In this document: piece after piece, positions 44,644-53,365 of the stretch | Position numbering within the stretch: position 1 is the first letter of the stretch | How the letters are laid out: every line of letters begins with the position of its first letter | NCBI GenBank assembly: GCA_019636555.1 | Contig: JAHBXH010000001.1 | Location: forward strand, 496,001 to 560,000 | Length of the DNA stretch: 64,000 bases | Source: Phycisphaeraceae bacterium | Lineage (GTDB): Bacteria > Planctomycetota > Phycisphaerae > Phycisphaerales > UBA1924 | Direction of reading: 5' to 3' | Notes under the pieces: model-generated | The model's database searches: none | Told to the model about the DNA's origin: nothing | Seen by the model: the letters and a program-made list of their open reading frames with translations, nothing else | Translations under genes and position numbers: made by a program

Positions 44644-45327
44644 ATGGCACCCGGCAAGACAACCACGGAGATTCCGCGCGCCCGCGGGCGGGTGTGGTGG
44701 GCTGCGCTGTTTCTGGGCGTGGGGATTGCGGCGGCGCTTTTGCTGCGGGCGCAGCAGGAGAACGTGATCGCTTCGGCGGCGCGGGTGAGCGAGGGGGAGG
44801 AGCGAGCGGTTGAGGTGCGGGTTGCGCGGCACTTGCGCGCGAGCGAACTGGTGACGAGCAGGATCGAGACGACTGTGCGCGCGCAGAACACGGATGACAA
44901 CTGGTTCGGGAGTGTGGTCGCGACGGTCGAGGCGCCCGCGCGGCTGAGTTACGGAGTCGATCTTTCGAAACTGGAATCGTCGCGCGTCGTGTTCAGCCCG
45001 ATCTGCAGTGTGTACTCGGTGCGGGTGCCGGTGCCCAAGCGGATTGCCACGGAAGTGTTCACCGGGCAGGAAAAGACGAGTGTTGATCTGATCGGGCTGC
45101 GGTTTCGCGCGCTCGCGGGAGAAGAACAACTCGGGATCGCGCGGACGAGGCTGCATGAATCGGCGCTCAGGATGCGCGTGACGGGCGCGGAACTGGAGCG
45201 CGTGCGCGAGAACGCGCGAGCGGAAGTTGAGGACCTGGTGAAGAAGATCGTCGGGGAGAGCGCATCGGTTCGGGTCTCGTTTGAAGATGAGAACGAGTGG
45301 AGAACTTCGATGGCGGTGGGGAAGTAG
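44644..45327 (+). CDS. DUF4230-like membrane-anchored protein
   Basis: A 227-residue protein with one N-terminal helix (WWAALFLGVGIAAALLLRA) and a periplasmic domain. The SYGVDLSKL and VFSPICSVYSVRVPVPKR strands resemble DUF4230 proteins, where an aromatic-Gly-x-Asp-Leu-x-x-Leu motif is typical. A helical C-terminal half ends with KIVGESASVRVSF. The ATG at 44644 follows AAAGAAAGAG; an earlier ATG at 44620 is possible. Function of DUF4230 is not established. It is followed by the next membrane protein after 58 purine-rich bases. Confidence 0.68.
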   Translation: MAPGKTTTEIPRARGRVWWAALFLGVGIAAALLLRAQQENVIASAARVSEGEERAVEVRVARHLRASELVTSRIETTVRAQNTDDNWFGSVVATVEAPARLSYGVDLSKLESSRVVFSPICSVYSVRVPVPKRIATEVFTGQEKTSVDLIGLRFRALAGEEQLGIARTRLHESALRMRVTGAELERVRENARAEVEDLVKKIVGESASVRVSFEDENEWRTSMAVGK

Positions 45328-45385
45328 GGGAGGGAAGAAGAGACGAAGAGACGGGGGAAAGAGCAGCAGAGCAGCAGAATTCGCC

Positions 45386-46555
45386 ATGCGGTTTGTTCGG
45401 GCAATTCCATTTCTTTGGTCACGCCGGTGGAATATCACGCGGCTTGTGATCGCGCTCACGCTTCTGGTGATTCTCGCGGCGGATACGCCGGCGCGGCTGG
45501 CGCGTCTCACACTTGCGGCGCTTCCGGACATGGACTATGCGTCGGAGATCGCGACGCTGCGCGAGCAGGGCCGGTTCGCCGAAGCGATTGTCATTGCAGA
45601 TGCGGGGCTCGCGTGGACCGACGGGCCGGGGAACGGACCGAAGCGCCAGGAAATCGAGCGGCAGCGCCAGATGACGGTGGATGAGCAGGCGAGCTGGCTG
45701 CGGCGTGCGAAAGACGTTGGTTGGGGCGCGCTGAGTGGACGTGGCGAGAGTCTGGAACAACTCATCGGCGCGATCGCGGCGGACATGTTTGTTGTGGGTG
45801 ATATCCGTGATCTTGTGATCCAGGGCGGAACGTGGGCAAGCGGTGGTGAGCCGGACAAATTGATCGTGGCGCTCTCCGGAGTTGGGATCGTGCTCACCGT
45901 CGCGCCGGAAATCGACTGGGCGCCGGCGCTGTTGAAGGTGGCGCGCAAGGCGGGCGCGGTGACGGAGGGGTTGAAAGACTTCATCGTGCGCGGCGTGAAG
46001 ATGCGGCGGACCGAGGCGCTGGCGGGCGCGTTCGGCGATGTGACAAAGCTCGCCACAAGAGCCTCACCCGCCGGTGCGATCCGGATTCTCAAGTTTGCGG
46101 ACAACGAGAAAGACCTCGCGAAGCTCGCGGCGTTCGCGGAGCGCAACGGGGCGAAGGGCGGCGCGGCGCTGTTGATCACGGGAAAAGAGGGCGCCGCGAT
46201 GGTGCGGGCCGAATCCGCTGTGGCGAGCGCGGTGCGCGTGACGGATGATGTGGTGCTTGCCGCGGCAAGGAAGGGACCGGCGGGCGCGAAGTTCCTCGCG
46301 AGCCCGGCGGCGCGGGTGCTGACGCGGCCGCATTGGATCCTGGGATTTGGGAAGGGCGTGTGGAAAGGGAACGTGCCGAACGCGATCGCGCAGGCGGCAC
46401 GGGCGATGGACCCGTATGGATGGTGGCTGCTGCCGCTGGTCGGTGTGTGGACGCTCTGCGAGTGCGGGTTGTTTGTGGGGGCGGGGCGAAGGGCGCTGAA
46501 CAGGCGGCGCGCGGAGACCGCGGGCCCGGTTGGGGCGCCGGCCGCGATTGGATAG
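45386..46555 (+). CDS. Hypothetical membrane protein
   Basis: A 389-residue protein that I do not recognise. There is one N-terminal membrane helix (ITRLVIALTLLVILAADTPA) and one near the C-terminus (WWLLPLVGVWTLCECGLFVGAG). Between them are mainly helical segments rich in Ala, Lys and Arg, including an ERQRQMTVDEQ stretch and a hydrophobic region WASGGEPDKLIVALSGVGIVLTV. No catalytic motif is apparent. Its TAG stop lies in the left arm of a palindrome that also covers the stop of the convergent homocitrate synthase gene. Confidence 0.6.
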   Translation: MRFVRAIPFLWSRRWNITRLVIALTLLVILAADTPARLARLTLAALPDMDYASEIATLREQGRFAEAIVIADAGLAWTDGPGNGPKRQEIERQRQMTVDEQASWLRRAKDVGWGALSGRGESLEQLIGAIAADMFVVGDIRDLVIQGGTWASGGEPDKLIVALSGVGIVLTVAPEIDWAPALLKVARKAGAVTEGLKDFIVRGVKMRRTEALAGAFGDVTKLATRASPAGAIRILKFADNEKDLAKLAAFAERNGAKGGAALLITGKEGAAMVRAESAVASAVRVTDDVVLAAARKGPAGAKFLASPAARVLTRPHWILGFGKGVWKGNVPNAIAQAARAMDPYGWWLLPLVGVWTLCECGLFVGAGRRALNRRRAETAGPVGAPAAIG

Positions 46556-46589
46556 GTCCAATAGGCCCTATGGGACCCATAGGACCTAT
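46552..46589. terminator. Bidirectional palindrome at convergent gene ends
   Basis: ATAGGTCC (46552-46559) is matched by GGACCTAT (46582-46589); inside it lie further CCTAT/ATAGG units. The stop codon of the plus-strand gene (46553-46555) and that of the minus-strand homocitrate synthase (46586-46588) both lie within the arms. Symmetry suggests a shared terminator serving both directions. Confidence 0.6.
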
Positions 46590-47767
46590 GCCAGAGCGCC
46601 CGTTTGCGCAACGGTGCCTGCGGCCTTTTCGTGCTCCGATCTCAAAAGCAAATCGACTTGTTCGAGCGTGAGGGCGTGCGCATCGGCCAGGGTCTTGATC
46701 CGATTGGTGAGTTCCTTGCACTGAGCATCGGTGAGCGCAAGGCCGAGCTGATCGGCGCGGCTGCGGACCGCGTTCCAGCCGGTGAGCCGGTGCGCGATGT
46801 GCACGTAGCGCGTGAGCCCGAAGTCTTCGGGGCGGAGCGCCTCGTAGGTGGAGGGGTCGTTCAGCACCGCCTTGGCGTGGATGCCAGCCTTGTGCGTGAA
46901 CGCGCAGAAGCCGGTGATGTAGTTGTTGAAAGGGACCTCGATGTCCACCATCGAGGCGACGGTCTGATCGATCTCGCGGAGGAGCGGCAGGTTGTACTTG
47001 CGGACGGATTGCGGATCGACGACGGCGAGGCGGGCGATCAGGCCGCCGAGCGAGGTGATGCCGTTGCGCTCGCCGATCCCCAGGACGGTGGTGTCGATGT
47101 GGGTGGCGCCGGCTTCGAGCGCGCAGAACGCGTTGGCGATGGCGCAGCCCGAATCGTTGTGCCCATGAAACTCGATGTCGGCCCGGACGCGCTTGCGGAG
47201 TTCGGCGACCAACTCGTAAATCTGGCGGGGGGAGCCCACGCCGACGGTATCGGCGACGCCGACGCGATCGACTCCGAGCGCATCGACCGCTTCGTAGACT
47301 CGGAAGAGGTCTTCGGGGCTGGAGCGCAGGCTGTCTTCGGTACTGAAGCGGACTTCCACGCCCGACTCGCGCAGGAACGGGATCACCTCGCTCGCGATGC
47401 CGATGATCTCATCGATCGAGCGGCCGTGGCTGAACTTGCGGAGCTGCGACGAGGTTCCGATGACGACATCGACACCGTCGACGCCGGTCTCGACGGCGAC
47501 GCGGGCATCATCGAGGTGGCAGCGCGTGTGGGTCAGGATCTTGGCGTGAAGGTCGAGCCCAGCGATGGTCGCGCAGTCGTCGCGGCTCTGCGGCGAGGCC
47601 ATCGGATTGGTGAGTTCGAGATACTCGGCACCGAATTCATCGAGCAGCGTCGCGAGTTGGACTTTCTGCTCGGTGGTAAAGAATGCGTTGACGAACTGCT
47701 CGCCCTCGCGGAGAGTTGAATCGATGATGGAGAACGGCTTGATCTGAGTTTGAACGTTGGTGGGCAT
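46586..47767 (-). CDS. Homocitrate synthase (fungal Lys20-like)
   Basis: A 393-residue enzyme that condenses acetyl-CoA with 2-oxoglutarate to homocitrate. The TIM-barrel marks are [10 protein letters not shown] near the N-terminus, [30 protein letters not shown], the metal-binding [10 protein letters not shown], and [13 protein letters not shown]. The regulatory-side segments [20 protein letters not shown] and [19 protein letters not shown] are those of yeast-type homocitrate synthases, not of 2-isopropylmalate synthase (LeuA). ATG 47767 has no obvious ribosome site; an 8-bp tandem repeat ends 15 bases upstream. It is the last gene of a three-gene set with HICDH and homoaconitase. Confidence 0.9.
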   Translation of the reverse strand: MPTNVQTQIKPFSIIDSTLREGEQFVNAFFTTEQKVQLATLLDEFGAEYLELTNPMASPQSRDDCATIAGLDLHAKILTHTRCHLDDARVAVETGVDGVDVVIGTSSQLRKFSHGRSIDEIIGIASEVIPFLRESGVEVRFSTEDSLRSSPEDLFRVYEAVDALGVDRVGVADTVGVGSPRQIYELVAELRKRVRADIEFHGHNDSGCAIANAFCALEAGATHIDTTVLGIGERNGITSLGGLIARLAVVDPQSVRKYNLPLLREIDQTVASMVDIEVPFNNYITGFCAFTHKAGIHAKAVLNDPSTYEALRPEDFGLTRYVHIAHRLTGWNAVRSRADQLGLALTDAQCKELTNRIKTLADAHALTLEQVDLLLRSEHEKAAGTVAQTGALA

Positions 47768-47782
47768 GGGAGAGTCTCGAAA

Positions 47783-47902
47783 GGGGCAAAGGGGCAAAGG
47801 GGCAAAGGGGCAAAGGGGCAAAGGGGCAAAGGGGCAAAGGGGCAAAGGAGCAAAGGGGCAAAGGGGCAAAGGAGCAAAGGGGCAAAGGGGCAAAGGAGCA
47901 AA
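47783..47902. repeat. 8-bp tandem repeat (15 units) upstream of homocitrate synthase
   Basis: Fifteen exact-length units of GGGGCAAA run from 47783 to 47902. Units 9, 12 and 15 read GGAGCAAA, so the last nine units form three copies of a 24-bp higher-order repeat. The sequence is on the leader side of the homocitrate synthase gene, within the 171-base gap after HICDH. No spacers are present and the period is uniform. Such short repeats can change copy number by slippage. Confidence 0.95.
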
Positions 47903-47938
47903 GGGGAAATGGTGAAGTGGGGAAGGATGAATGCGTGG

Positions 47939-49045
47939 TTAGCGAGCGGCGGCGACGATCGCCGACGCCATTTGTTTTGTCGTGGCTGTGCCACCAAGGT
48001 CGGGGGTTTTGACTTGGGCGTCCGCGAGCACGCGGCGAACCGCCGACTGCAGTCGCTGGGCGAGCGCGTGCTCGCCGAGCCATTCGAGCATCATGCATGC
48101 GGAGAGCACAGCAGCGCACGGGTTCGCCACGCCCTTACCCGCAATGTCAGGGGCCGAGCCGTGGACCGGTTCGAAAACGGCGTAGGTTTCACCGATGTTG
48201 GCGCTGGGCGCGAGGCCGGGGCCGCCGCTGAGCCCTGCGGTAAGGTCGGAGAGAATGTCGCCGAAGAGATTCTCGGCAACGATGACATCGAATTCGGCGG
48301 GCCGGCGGACGAGATCCATGCACGCGGTGTCGATGTGGGCTTCACGGAACTCGATCTCGGGGAAGCGGGCCGCGATCGAGCGGGCGACTTCGACCATCAG
48401 ACCGCCGGTGGCGCGCAGGACATTGGCCTTTTCGACGAGCGTGACGCGCTTGCGTCCGAGCGAACGCGCGAGTTCAAATGCTCGAGAGACGATGCGTTCG
48501 CATCCGGCTCGGGTGGTGACGCGGACCGAGAGGGCGAGATCGGCGGGGCTTGTCTCGCGCAGATGCGGGAGCTTGCGGGCGCCATCGAGCGCGCCCACGA
48601 GCGACTGCGGCGTCGGATGGATTTCGAGGCCGGCGTACAGCCCTTCGGTGTTTTCGCGCACGACGATCACATCGAGCGGTCGTTCGGTCGGTGCGAACGT
48701 GCGTGCGGGCCGGATGTTGGCGAAGAGGTTGAATTGCCGGCGCAATTGAACGATCGGCGAGGCGTACTTGAGATTCTGCGAGCGCAGCCGTGGGGCGAGT
48801 TCGAGCGCGGCGTCGGACGCGGGCTTGGAAGTGATCGCGCCGAATATCGCGCAGTTGGTCGAGCGGAGCACATCGAGTGTGCGCTCGGGGAGCGGGTTGC
48901 CCTCTTCACACCAGAATTTCCAGCCGATGTCGGCGGGGATGTAATCAGCACGGAAACCGATCGAATCGAGAACGGTGCGCGTCGCATCGAGCACTTCGGG
49001 GCCGATGCCGTCTCCGCCGAGCCATGCGATCTGATACGTCGTCAC
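47939..49045 (-). CDS. Homoisocitrate/isocitrate-type dehydrogenase
   Basis: A 368-residue decarboxylating dehydrogenase of the isocitrate/isopropylmalate family. Family motifs are WLGGDGIGPEV, VVRENTEGLYAGLE, the metal/substrate region IDTACMDLVRRPAEFDVIVAENLFGDILSDL (read as separate short blocks), and VHGSAPDIAGKGVANP. The substrate-loop segment PIVQLRRQFNLFANIRP fits homoisocitrate dehydrogenase, though LeuB or IDH remain possible on sequence alone. The operon partners homoaconitase and homocitrate synthase favour homoisocitrate. The GTG start at 49045 overlaps the homoaconitase stop by four bases and is preceded by GGAGG. Confidence 0.85.
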   Translation of the reverse strand: MTTYQIAWLGGDGIGPEVLDATRTVLDSIGFRADYIPADIGWKFWCEEGNPLPERTLDVLRSTNCAIFGAITSKPASDAALELAPRLRSQNLKYASPIVQLRRQFNLFANIRPARTFAPTERPLDVIVVRENTEGLYAGLEIHPTPQSLVGALDGARKLPHLRETSPADLALSVRVTTRAGCERIVSRAFELARSLGRKRVTLVEKANVLRATGGLMVEVARSIAARFPEIEFREAHIDTACMDLVRRPAEFDVIVAENLFGDILSDLTAGLSGGPGLAPSANIGETYAVFEPVHGSAPDIAGKGVANPCAAVLSACMMLEWLGEHALAQRLQSAVRRVLADAQVKTPDLGGTATTKQMASAIVAAAR

Positions 49046-50940
49046 AGTGCAACCTCCACGTGGGTAACCGATTGCGCGCGTGTCTCGCGGAGCTGCGGCT
49101 CGATGCCGCCGGAGACGATGAGCCGCTGAGCAACCGGCCCGAGCGGCGCGAAGGCGAACGTGCGACCGCCGACTTCGATCGTGCTTCGTGCAAAATCGAT
49201 ATTGAGTTGCGGACCGGGTGAGACCGGCGCGGCGCCGGGACGAATCAGGAATTCCGCGAGCGCGGGCGATTCGAGGATGAGCAGGCCGTTGTTGAGCGCG
49301 TTGCGCTCGTACGTCGCGGAGATGCTTGCGGCGATGACAGCGCGGATTCCGAACATCTGCAGCGCCGTCGCGGCCTGCTCGCGCGAGGAGCCGGTGCCGA
49401 AATTGTGATCGGCGACGAGAATGTCGCCGGGGCGGGCGATCATCTGGAAGCGGTGATCGAAGTTCTCGAAGGCGACCGCCGCCATCTGCTGGCGAGAGAG
49501 GTCGTTGCGATACGTCCACCTCCCGGCGTAGATCGCGTCGGTGCTGATGTCGCTCGCAGCAAGCACGACCGCGCGTCCGGCGATACGGGGCTCGAAGGCG
49601 TCGATGAGATCGGTCTCGCGCTGGGCGGAACTGCGGCTGAGTATTCGAACTTGCGTGCTTGGAACAATCGCGGCGGGCGACCCGGTGGGAGCGGTAATAA
49701 AGCCCTCGCGCGCGGAGGCTGCCACCGCTCCGGGCGAGGCGAGATACACCTGAGCGTCGCGATGGCCCATGCGGCCCCGGTAATTCCGGTTGGTGGCGCT
49801 GATCGCGACATCGCCTGCTTGTGCGATGCCTTGTCCGAGTCCGATGCAGGGTCCGCAGCCGCTGGGGAGCGCGATCGCGCCGGCATCGAGCAGTGTCTGC
49901 CAAGTGCCATCCGCTTCGGCGCGGCGTTGCTCGCTGGCGGATGCCGCGGCGACATAGAGCTCGACGTGCGGCGCGACGCGGTTGCCTCGAAGTTCTGCCG
50001 CGGCCTGCGCGAGGTCTTCGTATCGCGCGTTGACGCAGCTCAGGATGTAGGCCTTGTTGATGCGGATACGTCGGTCCTGCAGCGCTCGCGCGGAAGAGAC
50101 AACCTTGACGTCGTTGGGTCCGGTGATGAGCGAGGGGATTTGCGCGAGATCGAGATCGATCTCGACGGCGTAGAAAGCACCGGGCTCGGCTTGCGGGCAG
50201 TCGGCAAGGCTCATGGCTTGGCCGCGTGCCTGCAGGTAGGCAATCGTCGTCGCGTCGACGGGGAAGACACCCGCGAGCGCACCCCATTCGGTCGTCATGT
50301 TGGCGATGGCCATTCGATCGGGCATCGAGAGTGCCGCGATCCCTTCACCCGCGAATTCAACGGCGTGGTTGAGAACCTGGTCGCGGTTGATGATGCCGCA
50401 GAGCGCGAGAATGACATCCTTTCCGGTGACCCCGGGTGCGAGACGATTGCAGAGCGTGACGCGCGCGACCGGCGGCACGCGCCACCAGGTGGACCCGGTC
50501 GCCCAGATCGCGGCGGCATCGGTTCTCACGATGGGCGTGCCGAGACAGCCGACCGCGCCGTACATGTTGGCGTGCGAATCACTCGCGACGACGAGCGAGC
50601 CGGGGATCGCGTAGCCCCGCTCGATCATGATCTGATGGCCGATGCCTGTTCCGGCCGGGTAGAACGCGAGATTGTGCTCGCGAGCGAAAGCCTCAATCCT
50701 GGCGTAGGAACCGAGATTCTCCGGCGTTGTGTTCTGAATGTCGTGGTCGAGCGCGATGACGGGCTGGGCGCGGTCGTGGATTTGGCCGATGCCGAGCGAG
50801 CGGAACTTGCTCAGGACCGAAGCGGTGTTGTCGTGCGTCATGACGTGACGCGGCCGGATCTGGATGTAGTCGCCGCTGCGCGCCGTCTGTGTGCCGACGG
50901 CGTGAGACGAGGCGATGTGTTCGATGAGGGTGAGAGGCAT
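49042..50940 (-). CDS. Homoaconitase, fused large and small subunit (fungal Lys4-like)
   Basis: A 632-residue aconitase-superfamily protein that would hydrate/dehydrate homocitrate to homoisocitrate. The iron-sulfur cysteines lie in [13 protein letters not shown] and [13 protein letters not shown]. The substrate-side block [41 protein letters not shown] is the Lys4/homoaconitase signature. The C-terminal swivel domain ([18 protein letters not shown], then [14 protein letters not shown]) is fused, as in fungi, whereas most bacterial homologues keep two subunits. ATG 50940 begins the conserved MPLTLIEH. A 4-bp overlap couples it to the dehydrogenase gene downstream. Confidence 0.86.
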   Translation of the reverse strand: [632 protein letters not shown]

Positions 50941-51033
50941 GGAAAAAGAGTCCTGAGTCCTGGGTCGTAAGTCCTGTCTTGTTTGGGTGGGGGGCTGCGA
51001 CTGACGCGGCCCTTGGTTGTGCCAAAAGCACAA

Positions 51034-51059
51034 CGGGCCCGCCGAAACCGGCGAGCCCG
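51034..51059 (-). terminator. Hairpin terminator-like element upstream of homoaconitase
   Basis: On the minus strand an 11-bp stem with one G-T (complement of 51049-51059 with 51034-51044) encloses a four-base loop and is followed by TTGTGCTTTT. It could end transcription of the small reading frame at 51087 or of the aldolase gene before the homoaconitase operon begins. The T-rich tail is imperfect. Confidence 0.5.
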
Positions 51060-51086
51060 CGAGAGTGTTGATTCAGGTGAGATCAA

Positions 51087-51158
51087 CTACGCGCGAAAGG
51101 CGATCGCCGGCCGTTTGAGCCGTTTCGATTTGCCTTTTTTGGACGCAAGGATCTGCAT
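51087..51158 (-). CDS. Possible 23-residue basic microprotein
   Basis: MQILASKKGKSKRLKRP followed by AIAFRA, stop TAG; a strongly basic short peptide between the aldolase and homoaconitase genes, followed closely by a hairpin. No ribosome site precedes its ATG, and nothing matches a known small ribosomal protein. It may be chance. The rest of the gap (51159-51327) shows no gene. Confidence 0.25.
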   Translation of the reverse strand: MQILASKKGKSKRLKRPAIAFRA

Positions 51159-51327
51159 GCGAAGTGGATAATAGGCGTGTCGGGCGGATCGGGCAATGAG
51201 AGTAATGGGGTGTAGCGGACGCCGCGCCGCCGGCTTGGTGGGAATCCAATGCGCCACAAGCCAAGAAGGAATCGGCTTTCACGGGTCAAATTGGTAGAAG
51301 CTCCATCGCGACTGGCGTCGTTGTTTT

Positions 51328-52452
51328 TCACGCCACCGTAATGGTTTTGTCCAGATACACATCCTGCACCGCGTTCAGGAGTTTCACGCCGTCGGCCATG
51401 CTCTTCTGGAAAGCTTTTCGGCCAGAGATCAGTCCCATGCCGCCGGCGCGCTTGTTGACGACGGCTGTGTGCACGGCTTCCTGAAGGTCGCCCGCGCCCT
51501 TTGACTCGCCGCCGGAGTTGATGAGCGGGATGCGGCCCATGTAGTTGTTGAGGATCTGGTAGCGGCAGAGGTCGATCGGGTTGCCGCCCTTGCCGGTCTC
51601 GTCGCTGCCGCAGAGCTGCGTGTAGACGCGCTTGTCCCACTTGCCGTAAGACGAACCGCCGGTGTTGAGCGCGGCATATCCGCCGTTATTGGTCGGGAGC
51701 TTCTGCTTGATGATGTCGGCCTTGATCGTCGCGCCGAGGTGATTGGCCTGGCCGGTGAGATCGGCGCTGGCGTGATAGTCGACGCTCTTGCCGTCTGCAC
51801 CCGTGACCTTGAAATGCGAGTTGCGGGTGTAGCACCAGAGAACGGTGACGAGGCCGTAGCTGTGCGCTTCTTCGAACATGTCGGAGACGTACGCGATCTC
51901 TTCGCGGCTTGAGTCGTTGCCGAAGTAGATCGTTGCGCCGACCGCGACCGCGCCCATTTCGTAGCACTGGCGGACGCTCCCGAAGTACGACTCTTTGTAG
52001 ATGTTGGGGTAGGTCAACATCTCGTTGTGATTGAACTTGACGAGGAATGGGATCTTGTGTGCGTACTTGCGGGCGACCGCGCCGAGCACGCCGATGGTCG
52101 AAGCAACGGCGTTGCAGCCGCCTTCGATCGCCAGCTTCACGATGTTCTCGGGGTCGAAGAACTGCGGATTGGGGGCGAACGATGCGCCCGCGGAATGCTC
52201 AACGCCCTGATCGACCGGCAGGATGCTCACGAAGCCGGTGCCCGCGAGGCGGCCGGTATTGAGGATCGTCTGGAAGTTGCGGAGCGTCGTGACGTTGCGA
52301 TCGGTCTGGCTGAAAACGCGATCGACGAAATCGGGACCGGGAAGGTGAATCTGATTCTTGGAAACGGTTTTGGACTCGTAGGAGAGCAGACTGGCGGCCT
52401 CGTTGCCGAGGACCTCGCGGACATTGATCGACGGCGTTGCGGCAGAAATCAT
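51328..52452 (-). CDS. fbaB: Class I fructose-bisphosphate aldolase
   Basis: A 374-residue aldolase of the FbaB/DhnA type that splits fructose-1,6-bisphosphate using a Schiff-base lysine, not zinc. Strong family segments are [64 protein letters not shown], and the near-invariant [21 protein letters not shown] with [13 protein letters not shown] at the end. Start MISAATP at 52452 has GGAG about ten bases upstream. The upstream 516 bases (52453-52968) hold its promoter; TTGGATTATATT just before the ribosome site contains a plausible -10 but I cannot fix a start site. Confidence 0.95.
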   Translation of the reverse strand: MISAATPSINVREVLGNEAASLLSYESKTVSKNQIHLPGPDFVDRVFSQTDRNVTTLRNFQTILNTGRLAGTGFVSILPVDQGVEHSAGASFAPNPQFFDPENIVKLAIEGGCNAVASTIGVLGAVARKYAHKIPFLVKFNHNEMLTYPNIYKESYFGSVRQCYEMGAVAVGATIYFGNDSSREEIAYVSDMFEEAHSYGLVTVLWCYTRNSHFKVTGADGKSVDYHASADLTGQANHLGATIKADIIKQKLPTNNGGYAALNTGGSSYGKWDKRVYTQLCGSDETGKGGNPIDLCRYQILNNYMGRIPLINSGGESKGAGDLQEAVHTAVVNKRAGGMGLISGRKAFQKSMADGVKLLNAVQDVYLDKTITVA

Positions 52453-52968
52453 GGGTCCACTCCGAATATAATCCAAACAAAAAGGGCGGCAGCCTGCGGA
52501 TGCCTGTTGCGACGCGCCGATTCTAGCTTGCCGATTCCGGTCAAAGGACCGAGAAAGTGGACGGTTGCGATCATGGGCGAGCATCGGCGGCGTACGCACA
52601 AACGCTGATAATCCCGCGGAATTCAAGGTCCGAATACCCTCGCTTGAACCGCGAACTGCCGGTTAGCGAATAAGTCCCCTGCTGTCAAGCCCAATCTAGA
52701 AGCCGTCCGGGAAAATTGAGTGGCAAAATCGGGCTTTGGTGGCATGGTTTGGGTGGCCAGTGATCCGCGCTGGTCCTGCCGCAGAATGGTTCTGGGCTTT
52801 CCGTGCCCAGTTTCTCGGCCGCAAAACTGCCTGTTCTACACCACCGGCGGGATCGAGTCGAAAGATTCGATTCCGTCGTTCTTTTTGCACCCGTTGGGGC
52901 ACCTTCGCCGGCCGTTCCCTCCGAATACCGGCGACCGGTCCATCGTGCGACACCTGGCGGCGAAATGG
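52453..52968. other. 516-base intergenic region without a convincing gene
   Basis: It separates the fbaB promoter end from the stop of the zinc-finger gene. Frames are open in places on both strands but show no protein pattern, signal peptide or ribosome site worth calling. A near-palindrome TCGAAAGATTCGA occurs at about 52858. I see no RNA structure of a known class. Confidence 0.5.
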
Positions 52969-53310
52969 CTAGCGATCGGGCTTACGCCAGCCAAAGTCAG
53001 GGTCTTTTTGCAGGACTGCGGCAGACTGCTTTACGCAGCGCAGGCAGGCCACGGCGCCCGGGAATTGCGGACTTTGCCACGCCGGGTCGGCGCGGGTTTC
53101 GAGACAGAGCGTGCAGCGCGAGCCGGAAGGCGCGGTCGGGCGCCTTTCGACGGCCAGGGCGCGATAGGCGGCAGTGAGACAATCGGAACAGATGCACGAA
53201 CCTTGGTGTCCTTCGACCATGTGCCGCGCGTCGGTCCACTCGCTGCGGCAAAAGTCGCAGAGAACGTCGGACATCTGAACGTTGTTTTCATCAGTGCCGG
53301 GTCGGCGCAT
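52969..53310 (-). CDS. Small protein with two ClpX-type zinc-finger-like motifs
   Basis: A 113-residue protein with two Cys4 modules. The first, CDFCRSEW-(~16)-CICSDC followed by LTAAYRALA, resembles the ClpX N-terminal zinc-binding domain (CxxC...CxxC with a helix behind). The second, CTLCLETRAD-(~14)-CLRCVKQSA, repeats the idea. No ATPase part is present. ATG 53310 is chosen because GAGGG lies six bases upstream; an internal ATG at 53274 is possible. It follows the ABC transporter gene by 55 bases on the same strand and could be co-transcribed. It may be an adaptor or DNA/RNA-binding protein. Confidence 0.65.
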   Translation of the reverse strand: MRRPGTDENNVQMSDVLCDFCRSEWTDARHMVEGHQGSCICSDCLTAAYRALAVERRPTAPSGSRCTLCLETRADPAWQSPQFPGAVACLRCVKQSAAVLQKDPDFGWRKPDR

Positions 53311-53365
53311 CCGATAAACCCTCGAAACTTCTGGTCTTGGCTCGATCGCCAGCGCTTGGGACGGC

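Noticed and set aside
47768..47893. N-terminal repeat extension of homocitrate synthase (Leu-Cys-Pro-Phe-Ala-Pro-Leu-Pro units)
   Set aside because: It is only the translation of the 8-bp tandem repeat, which is open in all frames; the family begins near MPTNVQT. Kept as a possibility under findings.
47783..47902. CRISPR array
   Set aside because: The unit is 8 bp, perfectly tandem and without spacers; no cas gene is nearby.
49046..50287. Apparent N-terminal extension of the dehydrogenase gene reading through homoaconitase
   Set aside because: The extension is Arg/Pro-rich, has no homology, and lies in another frame of the homoaconitase gene. The GTG at 49045 with GGAGG upstream is a better start.
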